From Curtobacterium sp. MCLR17_032 (lineage in GTDB: Bacteria; Actinomycetota; Actinomycetes; Actinomycetales; Microbacteriaceae), in contig NZ_CP126268.1 in NCBI RefSeq assembly GCF_003234795.2, positions 186,001 through 250,000 of the forward strand: a stretch of DNA of 64,000 nucleotides, written 5' to 3'. Position 1 is the stretch's first letter. The number at the start of each line of letters is the position of its first letter. The position numbers and the translations under genes were made by a program. Positions 27,440 through 35,990 of the stretch are shown here, piece after piece. The notes below the pieces were generated by a model, which was not told the DNA's origin, did not search any database, and saw only the letters and a list, made by a program, of their open reading frames with translations.

Positions 27440-28396
27440 GTGACCCATCTGCGCCCGAGCTCGGGGACCCCCGACGGCTTCCGTGCCGTCCGGTTGGCGG
27501 GGACGAGTGCGACCCGACCCGCGAGTCTCAGCGACACGTACGGTACCGGCGGTGGCATCGGCGACGAGCGCTCGGCGTTCCGGTACACCGGCGCTGGTGA
27601 CGCCGACCTGTCGCTCCGCGGATCCGCGGTCGAGGGCCGCCGGACCGGCACGATGGAGCCCCGCGCCGACCACATCGTCTTCTGGATCGGGGACGGCAGC
27701 GCGGTCATCACCGACCAGGACGGTGTCCGCACCACGGTCCGCCCCGGCCAGCCGTTCCTCATCGCCGCCGCGTTCCGCTACGACTTCGAGGCCGCCACCG
27801 GCCGTGTGTCGATGCTGCACCTGTCGGACCGGCTCCTGCGGTCGGCGCTCGCCGCCGAGGGCATCCAGGTCGCCGGCCCCCTGCGGTTCCGCCGGACCGA
27901 GTCCGACGCCGACCTCGCCGCACTGCGGTCGGTCCTGCAGGAGCTCGGTGCCGCGATCACGGACGAGTCGGTCGTCGGCCGCGAGCGCGCCGAACTGAAC
28001 GCCCGCGTCGCCCGGACCGTGGTCGCCACGTTCCCGGTGGACGCCCCCGCGACCACGAGCAGCGAGCGACTCCGCGTCGCGCTGACGTACATCCAGGAGC
28101 ACGCGCAGGGCGAGGTCACGCTCGCGGACATCGCCGCCGCCGCCGGGATGAGCCCGCGCGGGCTGCAGCAGTCGTTCAACCGGTCGGTCGGGGTGTCGCC
28201 GCTGGCGCACCTGCGGAACGTCCGGCTCGACGCCGTGCACGAGGCACTCCGGTCGGCCGATCCGTCGACCGCCGCGGTGGCCGAGGTCGCCCGGGAGTGG
28301 GGCTTCGCCCACCTCGGTCGGTTCTCCGGCGCGTACCGGGCACGGTTCGGCGAGCTGCCGAGTGCGACGCTGCGGAGCGGCGTGCACGCGGACTGA
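27440..28396 (+). CDS. AraC family transcriptional regulator
   Basis: 318 aa. The DNA-binding domain covers the last 100 residues: LADIAAAAGMSPRGLQQSFN and VAREWGFAHLGRFSGAYRARF are the two helix-turn-helix units. The N-terminal sensor domain is like that of the regulator at 14047-15039, with a shared FxYRY or FRYTGAGDADLSLR phrase, indicating a paralog pair. The GTG at 27440 is the first start after the divergent glgX promoter region; its ribosome site is weak. It could control glgX but no operator was identified. Confidence 0.8.
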   Translation: MTHLRPSSGTPDGFRAVRLAGTSATRPASLSDTYGTGGGIGDERSAFRYTGAGDADLSLRGSAVEGRRTGTMEPRADHIVFWIGDGSAVITDQDGVRTTVRPGQPFLIAAAFRYDFEAATGRVSMLHLSDRLLRSALAAEGIQVAGPLRFRRTESDADLAALRSVLQELGAAITDESVVGRERAELNARVARTVVATFPVDAPATTSSERLRVALTYIQEHAQGEVTLADIAAAAGMSPRGLQQSFNRSVGVSPLAHLRNVRLDAVHEALRSADPSTAAVAEVAREWGFAHLGRFSGAYRARFGELPSATLRSGVHAD

Positions 28397-28410
28397 CCGC
28401 GAGCTCGCTG

Positions 28411-28450
28411 CGCGGCCGGGCGCGGCCGGGCGCGACAGGGCGCGGCCGGG
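28411..28450. repeat. Four tandem 10-bp CGCGGCCGGG units
   Basis: Units at 28411, 28421 and 28441 are identical; the one at 28431 is degenerate (CGCGACAGGG). The array lies in the 86-bp gap between the AraC gene and cutC and runs into a half copy of the GGGAGGCCCG hairpin. Confidence 0.7.
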
Positions 28451-28482
28451 AGGCCCGGATCACCCCCGCCCCGCCGCCTCCG

Positions 28483-29235
28483 TCAGTCGCGGTGCGCGTC
28501 CACCGCAGCCCGCGCTGCCCGCACCACCTCGGCGTCGGTCTCGAAGTGCCCGCCCCCGGAGTCCCCGGCGCCCATCGGCACGCCCCCGTGCGCGGTGTCC
28601 GCCAGCCGCTTCGCCGAGAGGTGCACGGCGGCGGCCCCGGTCCCGAGCAGCACGGGCACGTCCGCGGGCGTGACGCCGGCGCCGGCCATCACCTGGACGG
28701 ACCCCGAGGCCGCGACCATCCGTGCGATGGTGTCGGCGCCGGCGAGGGCGGTCGGGGCCCCGCCGGAGGTCAGGACGCGGGTGAACCCGAGCTCGGCGAG
28801 CGTGGCGGCGGCGGCGACGGGGTCGGCGGCGTGGTCGATCGCCCGGTGCAGGGTGACCTCGGCGTCGGACCGCTCGGTGCGGGCGGCGGCCACGAAGCGG
28901 GCGAGGGCGTCGGTGTCGAGCGTGCGGTCGGGGCGGAGGGCTCCGACCACGACACCGGTCGCCCCGGAGCGCAGCACGGCGACGAGTTCGCGTTCCATCA
29001 GGTCGAGTTCGTCCCGGTCGTGCACGAAGCCGCCCGGACGGCAGCGGACCAGGACGTGCACGGGCAGCCCGGTGGCGACGGCGGCCTCGACGAGCCCCTG
29101 CGACGGGGTGAGGCCGCCGAGCTCGAGCGCGCTGCAGAGTTCCACGCGGTCGGCGCCCCCGGCCAGGGCGGTCGCGGCTCCCGTCGCCGAGGTGACGGCG
29201 ATCTCGAGCGACGGGGAGGTGCTGCGTCCGGTCAT
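28483..29235 (-). CDS. cutC: CutC family TIM-barrel protein
   Basis: 250 aa with the CutC signatures ADRVELCSALELGGLTPS, VHVLVRCRPGGFV and EVTLHRAIDHAADP, and near the end VMAGAGVTP and HLSAKR. The family was named for copper homeostasis in E. coli, but that role is disputed. Here the ATG overlaps the stop of the M81 peptidase gene (ATGA), and the operon also holds a ROK repressor. This points to a role in the catabolism served by the divergent transporter rather than in copper resistance, whose genes lie elsewhere. Confidence 0.85.
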   Translation of the reverse strand: MTGRSTSPSLEIAVTSATGAATALAGGADRVELCSALELGGLTPSQGLVEAAVATGLPVHVLVRCRPGGFVHDRDELDLMERELVAVLRSGATGVVVGALRPDRTLDTDALARFVAAARTERSDAEVTLHRAIDHAADPVAAAATLAELGFTRVLTSGGAPTALAGADTIARMVAASGSVQVMAGAGVTPADVPVLLGTGAAAVHLSAKRLADTAHGGVPMGAGDSGGGHFETDAEVVRAARAAVDAHRD

Positions 29236-30770
29236 GCGTGGGCTCCGAGGGGTCGGTCGGACGCCGGGATGACCCGGGCGGTCAGGTCGGGCTCCGGGAA
29301 GGTCCGGTCGAAGGGGTACACCGGCCGTTCGATCCGGTGGTGGCCGAGGCGTTCGAGGTCCTGGTCGACACCGCCCGGGGTCAGCGCGAGCATCCAGTCG
29401 GCGGCCATGTCGTAGAGCTCCGGTTCGAGGTACCCGATCTTCACGACGACCAGGTCGGCGCTCCGCGGGTCGAGGTCCAGGTCGGTGAAGTCGTGCTCGT
29501 GGTGGTACGGCTTCCGCAGCTCGGTGAGGATCGCGAAGACGCTGCCGACCTGCAGCACGACCTCGGTCCGGGCGTCCCGGTCGCCGGTCTTCACCGCGTG
29601 CACACGTCCGGTCATGGTGAGCGGTCCGGCGTGCAGGTCGTCGACCTCGGCACCGGCGGTCACGGTGACGGTCGCGCCGACGCCGGCTGCGACGCACGCG
29701 GCGACCGCGGCGGGGCCGGGGACGCTGGCGTAGAGGACGACCGGGCCGTCGGCGCTCCGGAACTCGTCGCGCGCGAGCAGCTGCGTCAGTCCCCAGGTCA
29801 TGTCGCCCGAGCCGCCGGCGGTCGGGTTGTCGCCCGAGTCCGAGACGAAGTAGGGGCGTGCGGCACCCGGGGCGAGGGCGGCGGCCAGGCACTCGTCGAA
29901 CGAGCCGGCCGGGGCGACGAAGGCGAAGTCCTCGCGGGCGTCCCAGAACGACCGGGCCAGGCGTTCGGCACCGGCACGGACCGCATCCTCGTCCCAGCCG
30001 GTGACGACCGTGACGGCGCGGTTCCGCGGCTGGTCGGCCCAGGCGTAGCCGACCCAGATCGCGGCGTCGAGCACGCCGTCGGTCGACTCGACCTCGGCGA
30101 CCTGCCCGTACACGGACGCGGCCGGCTCGATGCGGGTCGAGGTCTTCTCGCCGGGCAGCAGGACCGGCACCGGGATCCAGGCCATCACCGGGCGCTGTGC
30201 CCCGACCGGTCGGGTGGTGAGCACATCGACCAGGTTGCGGACGGCGCGCTCCTTCGTCTCGAGGGCGTCCTCGTGCGGGGCCAGCCGGTAGCAGGTGATG
30301 AGGTCGCACTGGTGGGCGAGGCCGCGCGAGACGTTGCCGTGCAGGTCCATCGACGCCGAGACGACGACGTCCGGGCCGATCACCGCGCGGATGCGTTCGA
30401 GCAGCGTGGTCTCGGCGTCGTCGAGTCCCTCGACCACCATCGCGCCGTGGATGTCGAACCACAGCCCGTCGATCGTGGTGTCGGCGGCGATCGCGGACAG
30501 CCGGTCGGTGATCTCGGCGCTGAGCTCCTCGAAGGCCTCCCGCAGGACGACCCCGCCGGGCAGTGCGTGGCCGATCAGGGCACCCCGGAAGTCGGCGCGC
30601 TCGGCGAGCGGTGCGAGGAAGTCGTACCGGGCGACGACCTCGTCGCCACGGTCCGGGTGGAAGGCGGCGGCCGGAGTGCGGGTCGGCGTGAACGTCGACG
30701 TCTCGATGGCCAGGCCGGCGATGGCGATGACCGGGCGGCGGGCCTCGGCGGTGGTTCCGGTGTCAGACAC
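29232..30770 (-). CDS. M81 family metallopeptidase (MlrC-like)
   Basis: 512 aa, two-part MlrC fold. The N-terminal DUF1485 part contains the metal-binding SMDLHGNVS near residue 145 and FDIHGAMV before it. The C-terminal part has VSDSGDNPTAGGSGD near 310. MlrC cleaves linear peptides in microcystin breakdown, but most relatives act on unknown amides or peptides. The start overlaps the end of the ROK repressor gene by 8 bp and its stop overlaps cutC, so it is the middle gene of a coupled operon. The product presumably acts in the cytoplasm on the imported substrate. Confidence 0.85.
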   Translation of the reverse strand: MSDTGTTAEARRPVIAIAGLAIETSTFTPTRTPAAAFHPDRGDEVVARYDFLAPLAERADFRGALIGHALPGGVVLREAFEELSAEITDRLSAIAADTTIDGLWFDIHGAMVVEGLDDAETTLLERIRAVIGPDVVVSASMDLHGNVSRGLAHQCDLITCYRLAPHEDALETKERAVRNLVDVLTTRPVGAQRPVMAWIPVPVLLPGEKTSTRIEPAASVYGQVAEVESTDGVLDAAIWVGYAWADQPRNRAVTVVTGWDEDAVRAGAERLARSFWDAREDFAFVAPAGSFDECLAAALAPGAARPYFVSDSGDNPTAGGSGDMTWGLTQLLARDEFRSADGPVVLYASVPGPAAVAACVAAGVGATVTVTAGAEVDDLHAGPLTMTGRVHAVKTGDRDARTEVVLQVGSVFAILTELRKPYHHEHDFTDLDLDPRSADLVVVKIGYLEPELYDMAADWMLALTPGGVDQDLERLGHHRIERPVYPFDRTFPEPDLTARVIPASDRPLGAHA

Positions 30771-31947
30771 GGGTGCTCCTGTTCCTGGTGGTGCGCAGCG
30801 GGACGGGGGTGGACAGCTCCTCGAGCGATGCCGCCAGGCCGCGCTGCAGGGCGAACTGGCCGGCTCCGACCAGTCCGGCGTCGGCGCCGAGCGAGGCCCG
30901 CTCGATGACGAGGTGCTGCGTCACGAGCGGGTGGCAGCTCTCGTAGAGCTGGCTCCGCACGGCGGCGACGAACGGCTCGAGGGTGGACAGGATGCCGCCG
31001 AGGGAGACGGCGTCCGGGTTGAAGAAGTTCACGTTGGCGGCCAGGACCTCGCCCAGGTACCGCCCGGCCAGGCGGACCGCACGGGTGGTCTCCGGGTGCG
31101 CCTCGAGCGCCAGCCGGACCACGTCCTGGGTGGTGCTGACGTCGACGCCGGCCTCGCGGAGGATCCGGACGAGCGCCGCCCCGGACGCCACGGTCTCGAG
31201 GCAGCCGGTGTTGCCGCACGAGCACGGGGTGTCGCCGGCCGCGTCGATGCGCACGTGCGTGATGTCCCCGGCGGCTCCGGTCGACCCGCGGTACAGGTGA
31301 CCGTCGATGATGATGCCCGCACCGATCGCCGATCCGGCCTTCACCGTGATCGCCTGGCGTCGGGTGGACGGCTGCACGGTCTGCTCGCCCGCGGCCATGC
31401 AGTTCGCGTCGTTGTCGATCGCGGCCGGCACCCCGAAGTGCTCGGTGAGCCACGCGGCGACCGGGAACCCGTTCCAGCCGGGCATCCGGCTCGGCAGGTC
31501 GACGACGCCCGCCTCGACGTCGACGGGACCCGGGAGGCTCAACCCGACCCCGCGCAGACCGTCGCGTCCGCGTTCGGTCACCAGGGCGTCGAGGAGCTCC
31601 GCCAGGGCGGCGAGGCCGGCCGTCGGACCGTCGGCGAGCGCGAACGGGACGGTCGAGACGGACTCGAGCGCGCCTCCCGGCAGGACGATGCCGATCCGGA
31701 CGTGACCGCCACCGACGTCCGCGGCGACCGCGTACTCGTCCGAGCCGCCGATCCGCAGGACCTTGCGGGGCCGGCCGCCGGTGGAGACGTCGGTGCCCTC
31801 CTCGGCCAGGATGCCGTGGCCGAGGAGCTGTCCGACGACGTGCGACACCGTCGACGGCGCGGCACCGAGGAGCTGGGCGATCTCGGTCCGGCTCGAGGCC
31901 TGGCCACTGGCGATGAGTTCGAGCACGCGCGCACTGAGGTCCGGCAC
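30763..31947 (-). CDS. ROK family transcriptional repressor
   Basis: 394 aa. An N-terminal winged helix (SSRTEIAQLLGAAPSTVSHV, residues 18-40) is joined to a ROK sugar-kinase-like domain. The ROK part holds AADVGGGHVRIG, IDNDANCMAAGE and the zinc motif CSCGNTGCLE. GTG at 31947 has GGAGAAAG at ideal spacing; a TTG at 31959 would place that site inside the gene. Such NagC/XylR-type proteins release DNA on binding a sugar or sugar phosphate. It is divergent from the SBP gene; a candidate operator lies between. Confidence 0.88.
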   Translation of the reverse strand: MPDLSARVLELIASGQASSRTEIAQLLGAAPSTVSHVVGQLLGHGILAEEGTDVSTGGRPRKVLRIGGSDEYAVAADVGGGHVRIGIVLPGGALESVSTVPFALADGPTAGLAALAELLDALVTERGRDGLRGVGLSLPGPVDVEAGVVDLPSRMPGWNGFPVAAWLTEHFGVPAAIDNDANCMAAGEQTVQPSTRRQAITVKAGSAIGAGIIIDGHLYRGSTGAAGDITHVRIDAAGDTPCSCGNTGCLETVASGAALVRILREAGVDVSTTQDVVRLALEAHPETTRAVRLAGRYLGEVLAANVNFFNPDAVSLGGILSTLEPFVAAVRSQLYESCHPLVTQHLVIERASLGADAGLVGAGQFALQRGLAASLEELSTPVPLRTTRNRSTRV

Positions 31948-32042
31948 GACTTTCTCCAATCGGCGTCACCGGGCGCGATGGCCGCCCGATGTCACCGATC
32001 CTACGGGGCAGAAGGACCGGTCCGCGCTTTCCGCCGTTCCGC

Positions 32043-32077
32043 AGAAACAGACTATTTACACGAGAACGTTTGTTTTT
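32043..32077. promoter_or_regulatory. Candidate ROK repressor operator
   Basis: Imperfect inverted repeat AGAAACAGAC / GTTTGTTTTT (8 of 10 matches) with a 15-bp AT-richer spacer containing TATTTACA. It lies in the 238-bp divergent region between the repressor and the SBP gene and is the least GC-rich stretch there. Confidence 0.45.
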
Positions 32078-32185
32078 CCAACGACTTCGGCCATTGACTG
32101 TGCACGTGCCACCGGGGCCTGGTCCTGGTCACACTCCCGTCCCTCCACCACGCCGACGATGGCGTCCTCGCGCAAGGAGTCACGC

Positions 32186-33982
32186 ATGACCAAGCCCCGT
32201 CGCTGGGCCCTCCTCACCGGAGCCGCGCTCGCGGTGAGCGCCCTGCTCGCCGGCTGTTCCGGGGGCGGTTCCGCCACCACCGGCTCGTCGTCCGACGAGA
32301 TCAACTACGCGCTGCCGGCGAACTTCACGCCGAACTGGATCCTGCCGATCGGCACCGCCGCGCACCTCAACACCAACAACGGCTCGATCGCGCAGTCGCT
32401 GTACGAGCGCCTCATCGCCTACGACGGCTCGACCGGCAAGATCGGGTGGGACAAGCCCGGCTCCGTCGCCACCGCCGCCGACTTCGCGTCGGACAGCAAG
32501 AGCGTCACGATCACGCTCGGCGACCGGCACTGGTCCGACGGCAAGCCGATCACCAGCCGCGACGTCGAGTTCTGGTTCAACCTGATCAAGGCGAACGCGA
32601 AGGACTGGGGCTCGTACTCGGCGGGCAAGGCGCCGGACAACTGGACGTCCTTCAAGACCGTCGACGACACGCACTTCACGATCACGTTCGACAAGGCGTA
32701 CAACAAGGACTGGATGCTCGCGAACCAGCTGAGCTACATCATCCCGCTGCCGCAGCACGCCTGGGACAAGACCAGCGCCTCCGGCCAGGTGAGCGACGCC
32801 GACCGCACCACGACCGGGGCGAAGCAGGTCTGGAAGTACCTCAACACCGCCGCGGGCAAGATCGCCGACTACGACTCGGACGACCTGTGGAAGACGATCT
32901 CCGGCCCCTACGGCCTGTCGTCGTTCACGACCGCCGGCAAGGTCCAGCTGACCGCGAACCCGAAGTACGACGGCGGTGAGAAGGCGTCGATCAAGACCGT
33001 CAACCTGCTGCCCTTCACCACCGCGGACGCCGAGACGAACGCCCTGCGCTCCGGTGCGGTCGACTACGGCTACATCAACGCCACCGACCTCGACCAGAAG
33101 GACTCCTTCACGTCGAAGGGCTACGAGGTCGACCCCTGGACCGGCTGGGCGATCACGTACATGCCGTACAACTTCAACAACCCGGACATGGGCGCCGTCT
33201 TCAAGCAGCTGTACGCCCGCCAGGCCGTGCAGATGTCGATCGACCAGAAGTCGCTGTCGAAGGTCGTCTTCAACGGCACCGCCACCTCCACCTACGGTCC
33301 GATCCCGCAGGCGCAGGAGTCCGACTACGTCTCCGACGTGCAGAAGGACAACCCGTACCCGTTCAGCACGGAGAAGGCCGCGGCACTGCTGACGAGCCAC
33401 GGTTGGACGAAGCAGGGCGGCACCATGGTCTGCACCGACCCGGGCACCTCGTCCAGCCAGTGCGGCGAGGGCGTCGCGGCGGGCACGAAGTTCGCCATGA
33501 AGGTGCTCTCGCAGTCCGGCTCGACCGTCACCGACAACATGATGAGCGCCATCCAGTCGTCGCTCGAGAAGACCGGCATCGGCTTCTCGATCAAGACGGC
33601 CCCGGTGTCGAGCGTCCTGTCGCAGACGCCGACCTGCACCGCCGACGAGTCCAGCTGCGACTGGGACCTGTCCTTCTTCGGCACCGCCGGCAGCTGGTAC
33701 TTCCCGGCCTACCCGACCGGTGAGTCGCTGTTCTCCACCGGCGGCTCGGCGAACTTCGGCAGCTACTCGAACAAGCAGGTCGACTCGCTCATCGACGCGA
33801 CGACCACCTCCACCGACGCGAGTGCCGTGCAGGACTACAGCGCCGCGGTCGCGAAGGACCTGCCGGTGATCTGGCTGCCCAGCCCGGACTACCAGATCTC
33901 CGTCAAGAAGAGCGGCCTGAGCGGGTTCGACCAGGACTCGCTCGCGAACTTCCACCCCGCGCAGTGGAAGTGGAGCAAGTAG
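32186..33982 (+). CDS. ABC transporter substrate-binding lipoprotein (SBP_bac_5 family)
   Basis: 598 aa. The signal peptide ends in the lipobox LLAGC with Cys24, so the protein is anchored to the outer face of the membrane. The mature part shows the cluster C peptide/oligosaccharide-binding fold: NNGSIAQSLYERLIAYDG at the start, HWSDGKPITSRDVEFWFN, NPKYDGG, and PIWLPSPDYQ-like phrases near the end. Four cysteines near residues 422-490 (VCTDPG, QCGEG, TCTAD, SCDWD) suggest two disulfides. AAGGAG precedes the ATG. It is the first gene of the import operon. Confidence 0.92.
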   Translation: MTKPRRWALLTGAALAVSALLAGCSGGGSATTGSSSDEINYALPANFTPNWILPIGTAAHLNTNNGSIAQSLYERLIAYDGSTGKIGWDKPGSVATAADFASDSKSVTITLGDRHWSDGKPITSRDVEFWFNLIKANAKDWGSYSAGKAPDNWTSFKTVDDTHFTITFDKAYNKDWMLANQLSYIIPLPQHAWDKTSASGQVSDADRTTTGAKQVWKYLNTAAGKIADYDSDDLWKTISGPYGLSSFTTAGKVQLTANPKYDGGEKASIKTVNLLPFTTADAETNALRSGAVDYGYINATDLDQKDSFTSKGYEVDPWTGWAITYMPYNFNNPDMGAVFKQLYARQAVQMSIDQKSLSKVVFNGTATSTYGPIPQAQESDYVSDVQKDNPYPFSTEKAAALLTSHGWTKQGGTMVCTDPGTSSSQCGEGVAAGTKFAMKVLSQSGSTVTDNMMSAIQSSLEKTGIGFSIKTAPVSSVLSQTPTCTADESSCDWDLSFFGTAGSWYFPAYPTGESLFSTGGSANFGSYSNKQVDSLIDATTTSTDASAVQDYSAAVAKDLPVIWLPSPDYQISVKKSGLSGFDQDSLANFHPAQWKWSK

Positions 33983-33994
33983 CACCGTGACCAC

Positions 33995-34041
33995 GGACGG
34001 CAGGCGCGGCGCGCGTCCGACGCGCACCGCGCCTCCCGTCC
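33995..34041. terminator. Intra-operon GGGAGGC-type hairpin after the SBP gene
   Basis: A 15-bp stem GGACGG-C-AGGCGCGG with one C-C mismatch, and a nested GCGCG/CGCGC helix in the loop. It lies between the SBP stop and the first permease. Probably a partial terminator or 3' stabiliser that keeps SBP mRNA in excess. Confidence 0.6.
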
Positions 34042-34075
34042 GCCCCACGTCCCGGACCCGACCATCGGAAGCAGC

Positions 34076-35035
34076 ATGACCACTGCCCTCTACCTCACCC
34101 GCCGCGTCCTGCAGGCGCTCGCGGTGATCCTCATCGTCACGATCGTCGTGTTCTGCCTGCTGCACGCGCTGCCCGGCGGACCCGCCCGCGGCGTGCTCGG
34201 CGTCTCCGCGACCCCCGCCCAGATCGCCGCGTTCAACCAGGCGCAGGGCCTCGACCAGGCGCTGCCCGTGCAGTACCTCCGGTTCCTCGGACGGCTGCTC
34301 ACCGGCGACCTCGGCACCTCGTACACGCTCAACGAACCGGTCTCGCAGCTCATCCAGGAGCGCATCCCGAAGACCCTCGTCCTCACCGGACTCTCCGCCG
34401 TGCTCGGGATCGTCATCGCGATCCCGGTCGGCATGTGGCAGGCAGCGCGACGCAACGGCGCGATCGACTACACCGCCACCGCCCTGGCGTTCGTCTTCTA
34501 CTCGACGCCCGCGTTCTTCCTCGGCCTCGTGCTCATCATCGTCTTCAGCCAGCAGCTGCCGTGGCTGCCGTCGCAGGCACCGAGCGGCACCACCCTCGCC
34601 GAGGTGTTCCAGCAGCCGGCCGGCCTCGTCCTGCCGGTGCTCACCGGCGCCCTCGCGATGATCGCCGTCTTCAGCCGGTACATGCGCGCGGCGACGCTGG
34701 AGAACCTGCAGGAGGACTACGTCCGCACCGCCCGCGCCGGGGGCTCGTCGACGGCGACGATCCTCCGCCGGCACGTGTTCCGGAACTCGCTGACGCCCGT
34801 CGTCGCGATGCTCGGCTACTACCTGCCGGTGCTGTTCGGCGGTGCGCTCGTCACCGAGCAGCTGTTCAACTACCCCGGCATGGGGCTGCTCTTCTGGAAC
34901 GCGGCGCAGACGTCGGACTACCCGACGCTCCTCGGCTGCGTGCTCGTCATCTCCGTCGCCACCGTCGTCGGCACCCTGCTCGCCGACGTGGCACAGTCCC
35001 TGATCGACCCGCGAGTGAAGGCAGGCCGCGCATGA
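34076..35035 (+). CDS. ABC transporter permease, DppB type
   Basis: 319 aa with six predicted transmembrane helices. The N-terminal segment YLTRRVLQALAVILIVTIVV and the EAA loop (LQEDYVRTARAGGSSTATIL) define the DppB/OppB family. LGIVIAIPVGMWQAAR and LFGGALVTEQLFNYPGMG are further family blocks. It pairs with the second permease to form the channel. Its stop overlaps a 21-codon mini-ORF made by a 62-bp duplication. Confidence 0.92.
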   Translation: MTTALYLTRRVLQALAVILIVTIVVFCLLHALPGGPARGVLGVSATPAQIAAFNQAQGLDQALPVQYLRFLGRLLTGDLGTSYTLNEPVSQLIQERIPKTLVLTGLSAVLGIVIAIPVGMWQAARRNGAIDYTATALAFVFYSTPAFFLGLVLIIVFSQQLPWLPSQAPSGTTLAEVFQQPAGLVLPVLTGALAMIAVFSRYMRAATLENLQEDYVRTARAGGSSTATILRRHVFRNSLTPVVAMLGYYLPVLFGGALVTEQLFNYPGMGLLFWNAAQTSDYPTLLGCVLVISVATVVGTLLADVAQSLIDPRVKAGRA

Positions 35036-35107
35036 CCACCGTCCAGTCCCTCATCGACACGTACCGGACGAGCACCGTGAAGGCAGGCCGCGCATGACCA
35101 CCGTCCA
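35015..35107 (+). repeat. 62-bp duplication between the two permease genes
   Basis: An identical 31-bp sequence, beginning GTGAAGGCAGGCCGCGCATG, occurs at 35015-35045 and 35077-35107, a period of 62 bp. The intervening part (CAGTCCCTCATCGAC) also resembles the permease 3' end just upstream (CAGTCCCTGATCGAC). The event copied the permease-1 stop/permease-2 start junction. Confidence 0.9.
35032..35097 (+). CDS. Chimeric 21-codon mini-ORF created by the duplication
   Basis: It starts MTTVQ like permease 2 and ends VKAGRA like permease 1. Its ATG overlaps the stop of the first permease (ATGA) and its TGA overlaps the ATG of the second, so it preserves translational coupling across the duplicated junction. 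It is probably a relay for ribosomes rather than a functional peptide. Confidence 0.4.
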   Translation: MTTVQSLIDTYRTSTVKAGRA

Positions 35108-35990
35108 ACTCGCCCCCGAGACGCCCGGCGCACCGGTCACGGTCGCCGCCACCGGCTTCCGGCTGGCCGCCCGCCGCTTCCGGCACAACACCCTCGCCGT
35201 CATCGGCCTGGTCGTGCTCGTCGTCATCGTGCTGTTCTGCTTCGTCGGTCCGTTCCTGTACCCGACCGACCAGACGCACACCATGCTCCAGCAGGCGAAC
35301 CAGAGCCCCGGCGGCGCCCACCTGCTCGGCACCGACGCCGTCGGCCACGACGTCCTCGGCCGGCTGATGTACGGCGGCAAGGTGTCGCTCATGGTCGGCA
35401 TCGCCGCCGGGATCCTGGCGACCGTCGTCGGCACGCTCTGGGGCTCGGTCGCCGGGTACGTCGGCGGCTGGGTCGACGCCGTGATGATGCGCATCGTCGA
35501 CGCCGGCATCGCGATCCCGGCGCTGTTCATCCTGCTCGTCATCTCGGCGATCACCACCCCGGGCGTCTGGGGGCTCATCGTGATCCTCGGGTTCGTCTCG
35601 TGGCTGGTGCCCTCCCGACTCATCCGCGCCGAGACCCTGACGCTGAAGAACCGCGACTTCGTGCTCACCCTCCGCGCCATCGGTGGCTCGCACGCCCGCG
35701 CCATCGGCCGGCACCTGCTGCCGAACTCGGTGTCGACCATCGTCGTCGCCGCGACGTTCCAGGTGGCCGACGCGATCCTCCTGGTCGCCTACGTCTCCTA
35801 CCTGGGCCTCGGCGTGCAGCCGCCGGCGACGGACTGGGGCGGCATGCTCTCGGCGGGCCTCACCGCCGCCTACTCCGGTCGCTGGTGGCTGATCGTGCCA
35901 CCGGGACTCGCCGTGATCCTCGTCGTCTGCGCGCTCAACGCCGTCGGCGACGGACTCCGGGACGCATTCGACGTGAAGGGCCGCGGATGA
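35094..35990 (+). CDS. ABC transporter permease, DppC type
   Basis: 298 aa, six predicted helices. The N-terminal part (FRHNTLAVIGLVVLVVIVLF) and HLLGTDAVGHDVLGRLMYGG are diagnostic of DppC/OppC proteins. The EAA loop reads LTLRAIGGSHARAIGRHLLPN. It ends in an ATGA overlap with the ATPase gene. The start at 35094 retains the MTTVQ copied into the mini-ORF. Confidence 0.92.
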   Translation: MTTVQLAPETPGAPVTVAATGFRLAARRFRHNTLAVIGLVVLVVIVLFCFVGPFLYPTDQTHTMLQQANQSPGGAHLLGTDAVGHDVLGRLMYGGKVSLMVGIAAGILATVVGTLWGSVAGYVGGWVDAVMMRIVDAGIAIPALFILLVISAITTPGVWGLIVILGFVSWLVPSRLIRAETLTLKNRDFVLTLRAIGGSHARAIGRHLLPNSVSTIVVAATFQVADAILLVAYVSYLGLGVQPPATDWGGMLSAGLTAAYSGRWWLIVPPGLAVILVVCALNAVGDGLRDAFDVKGRG

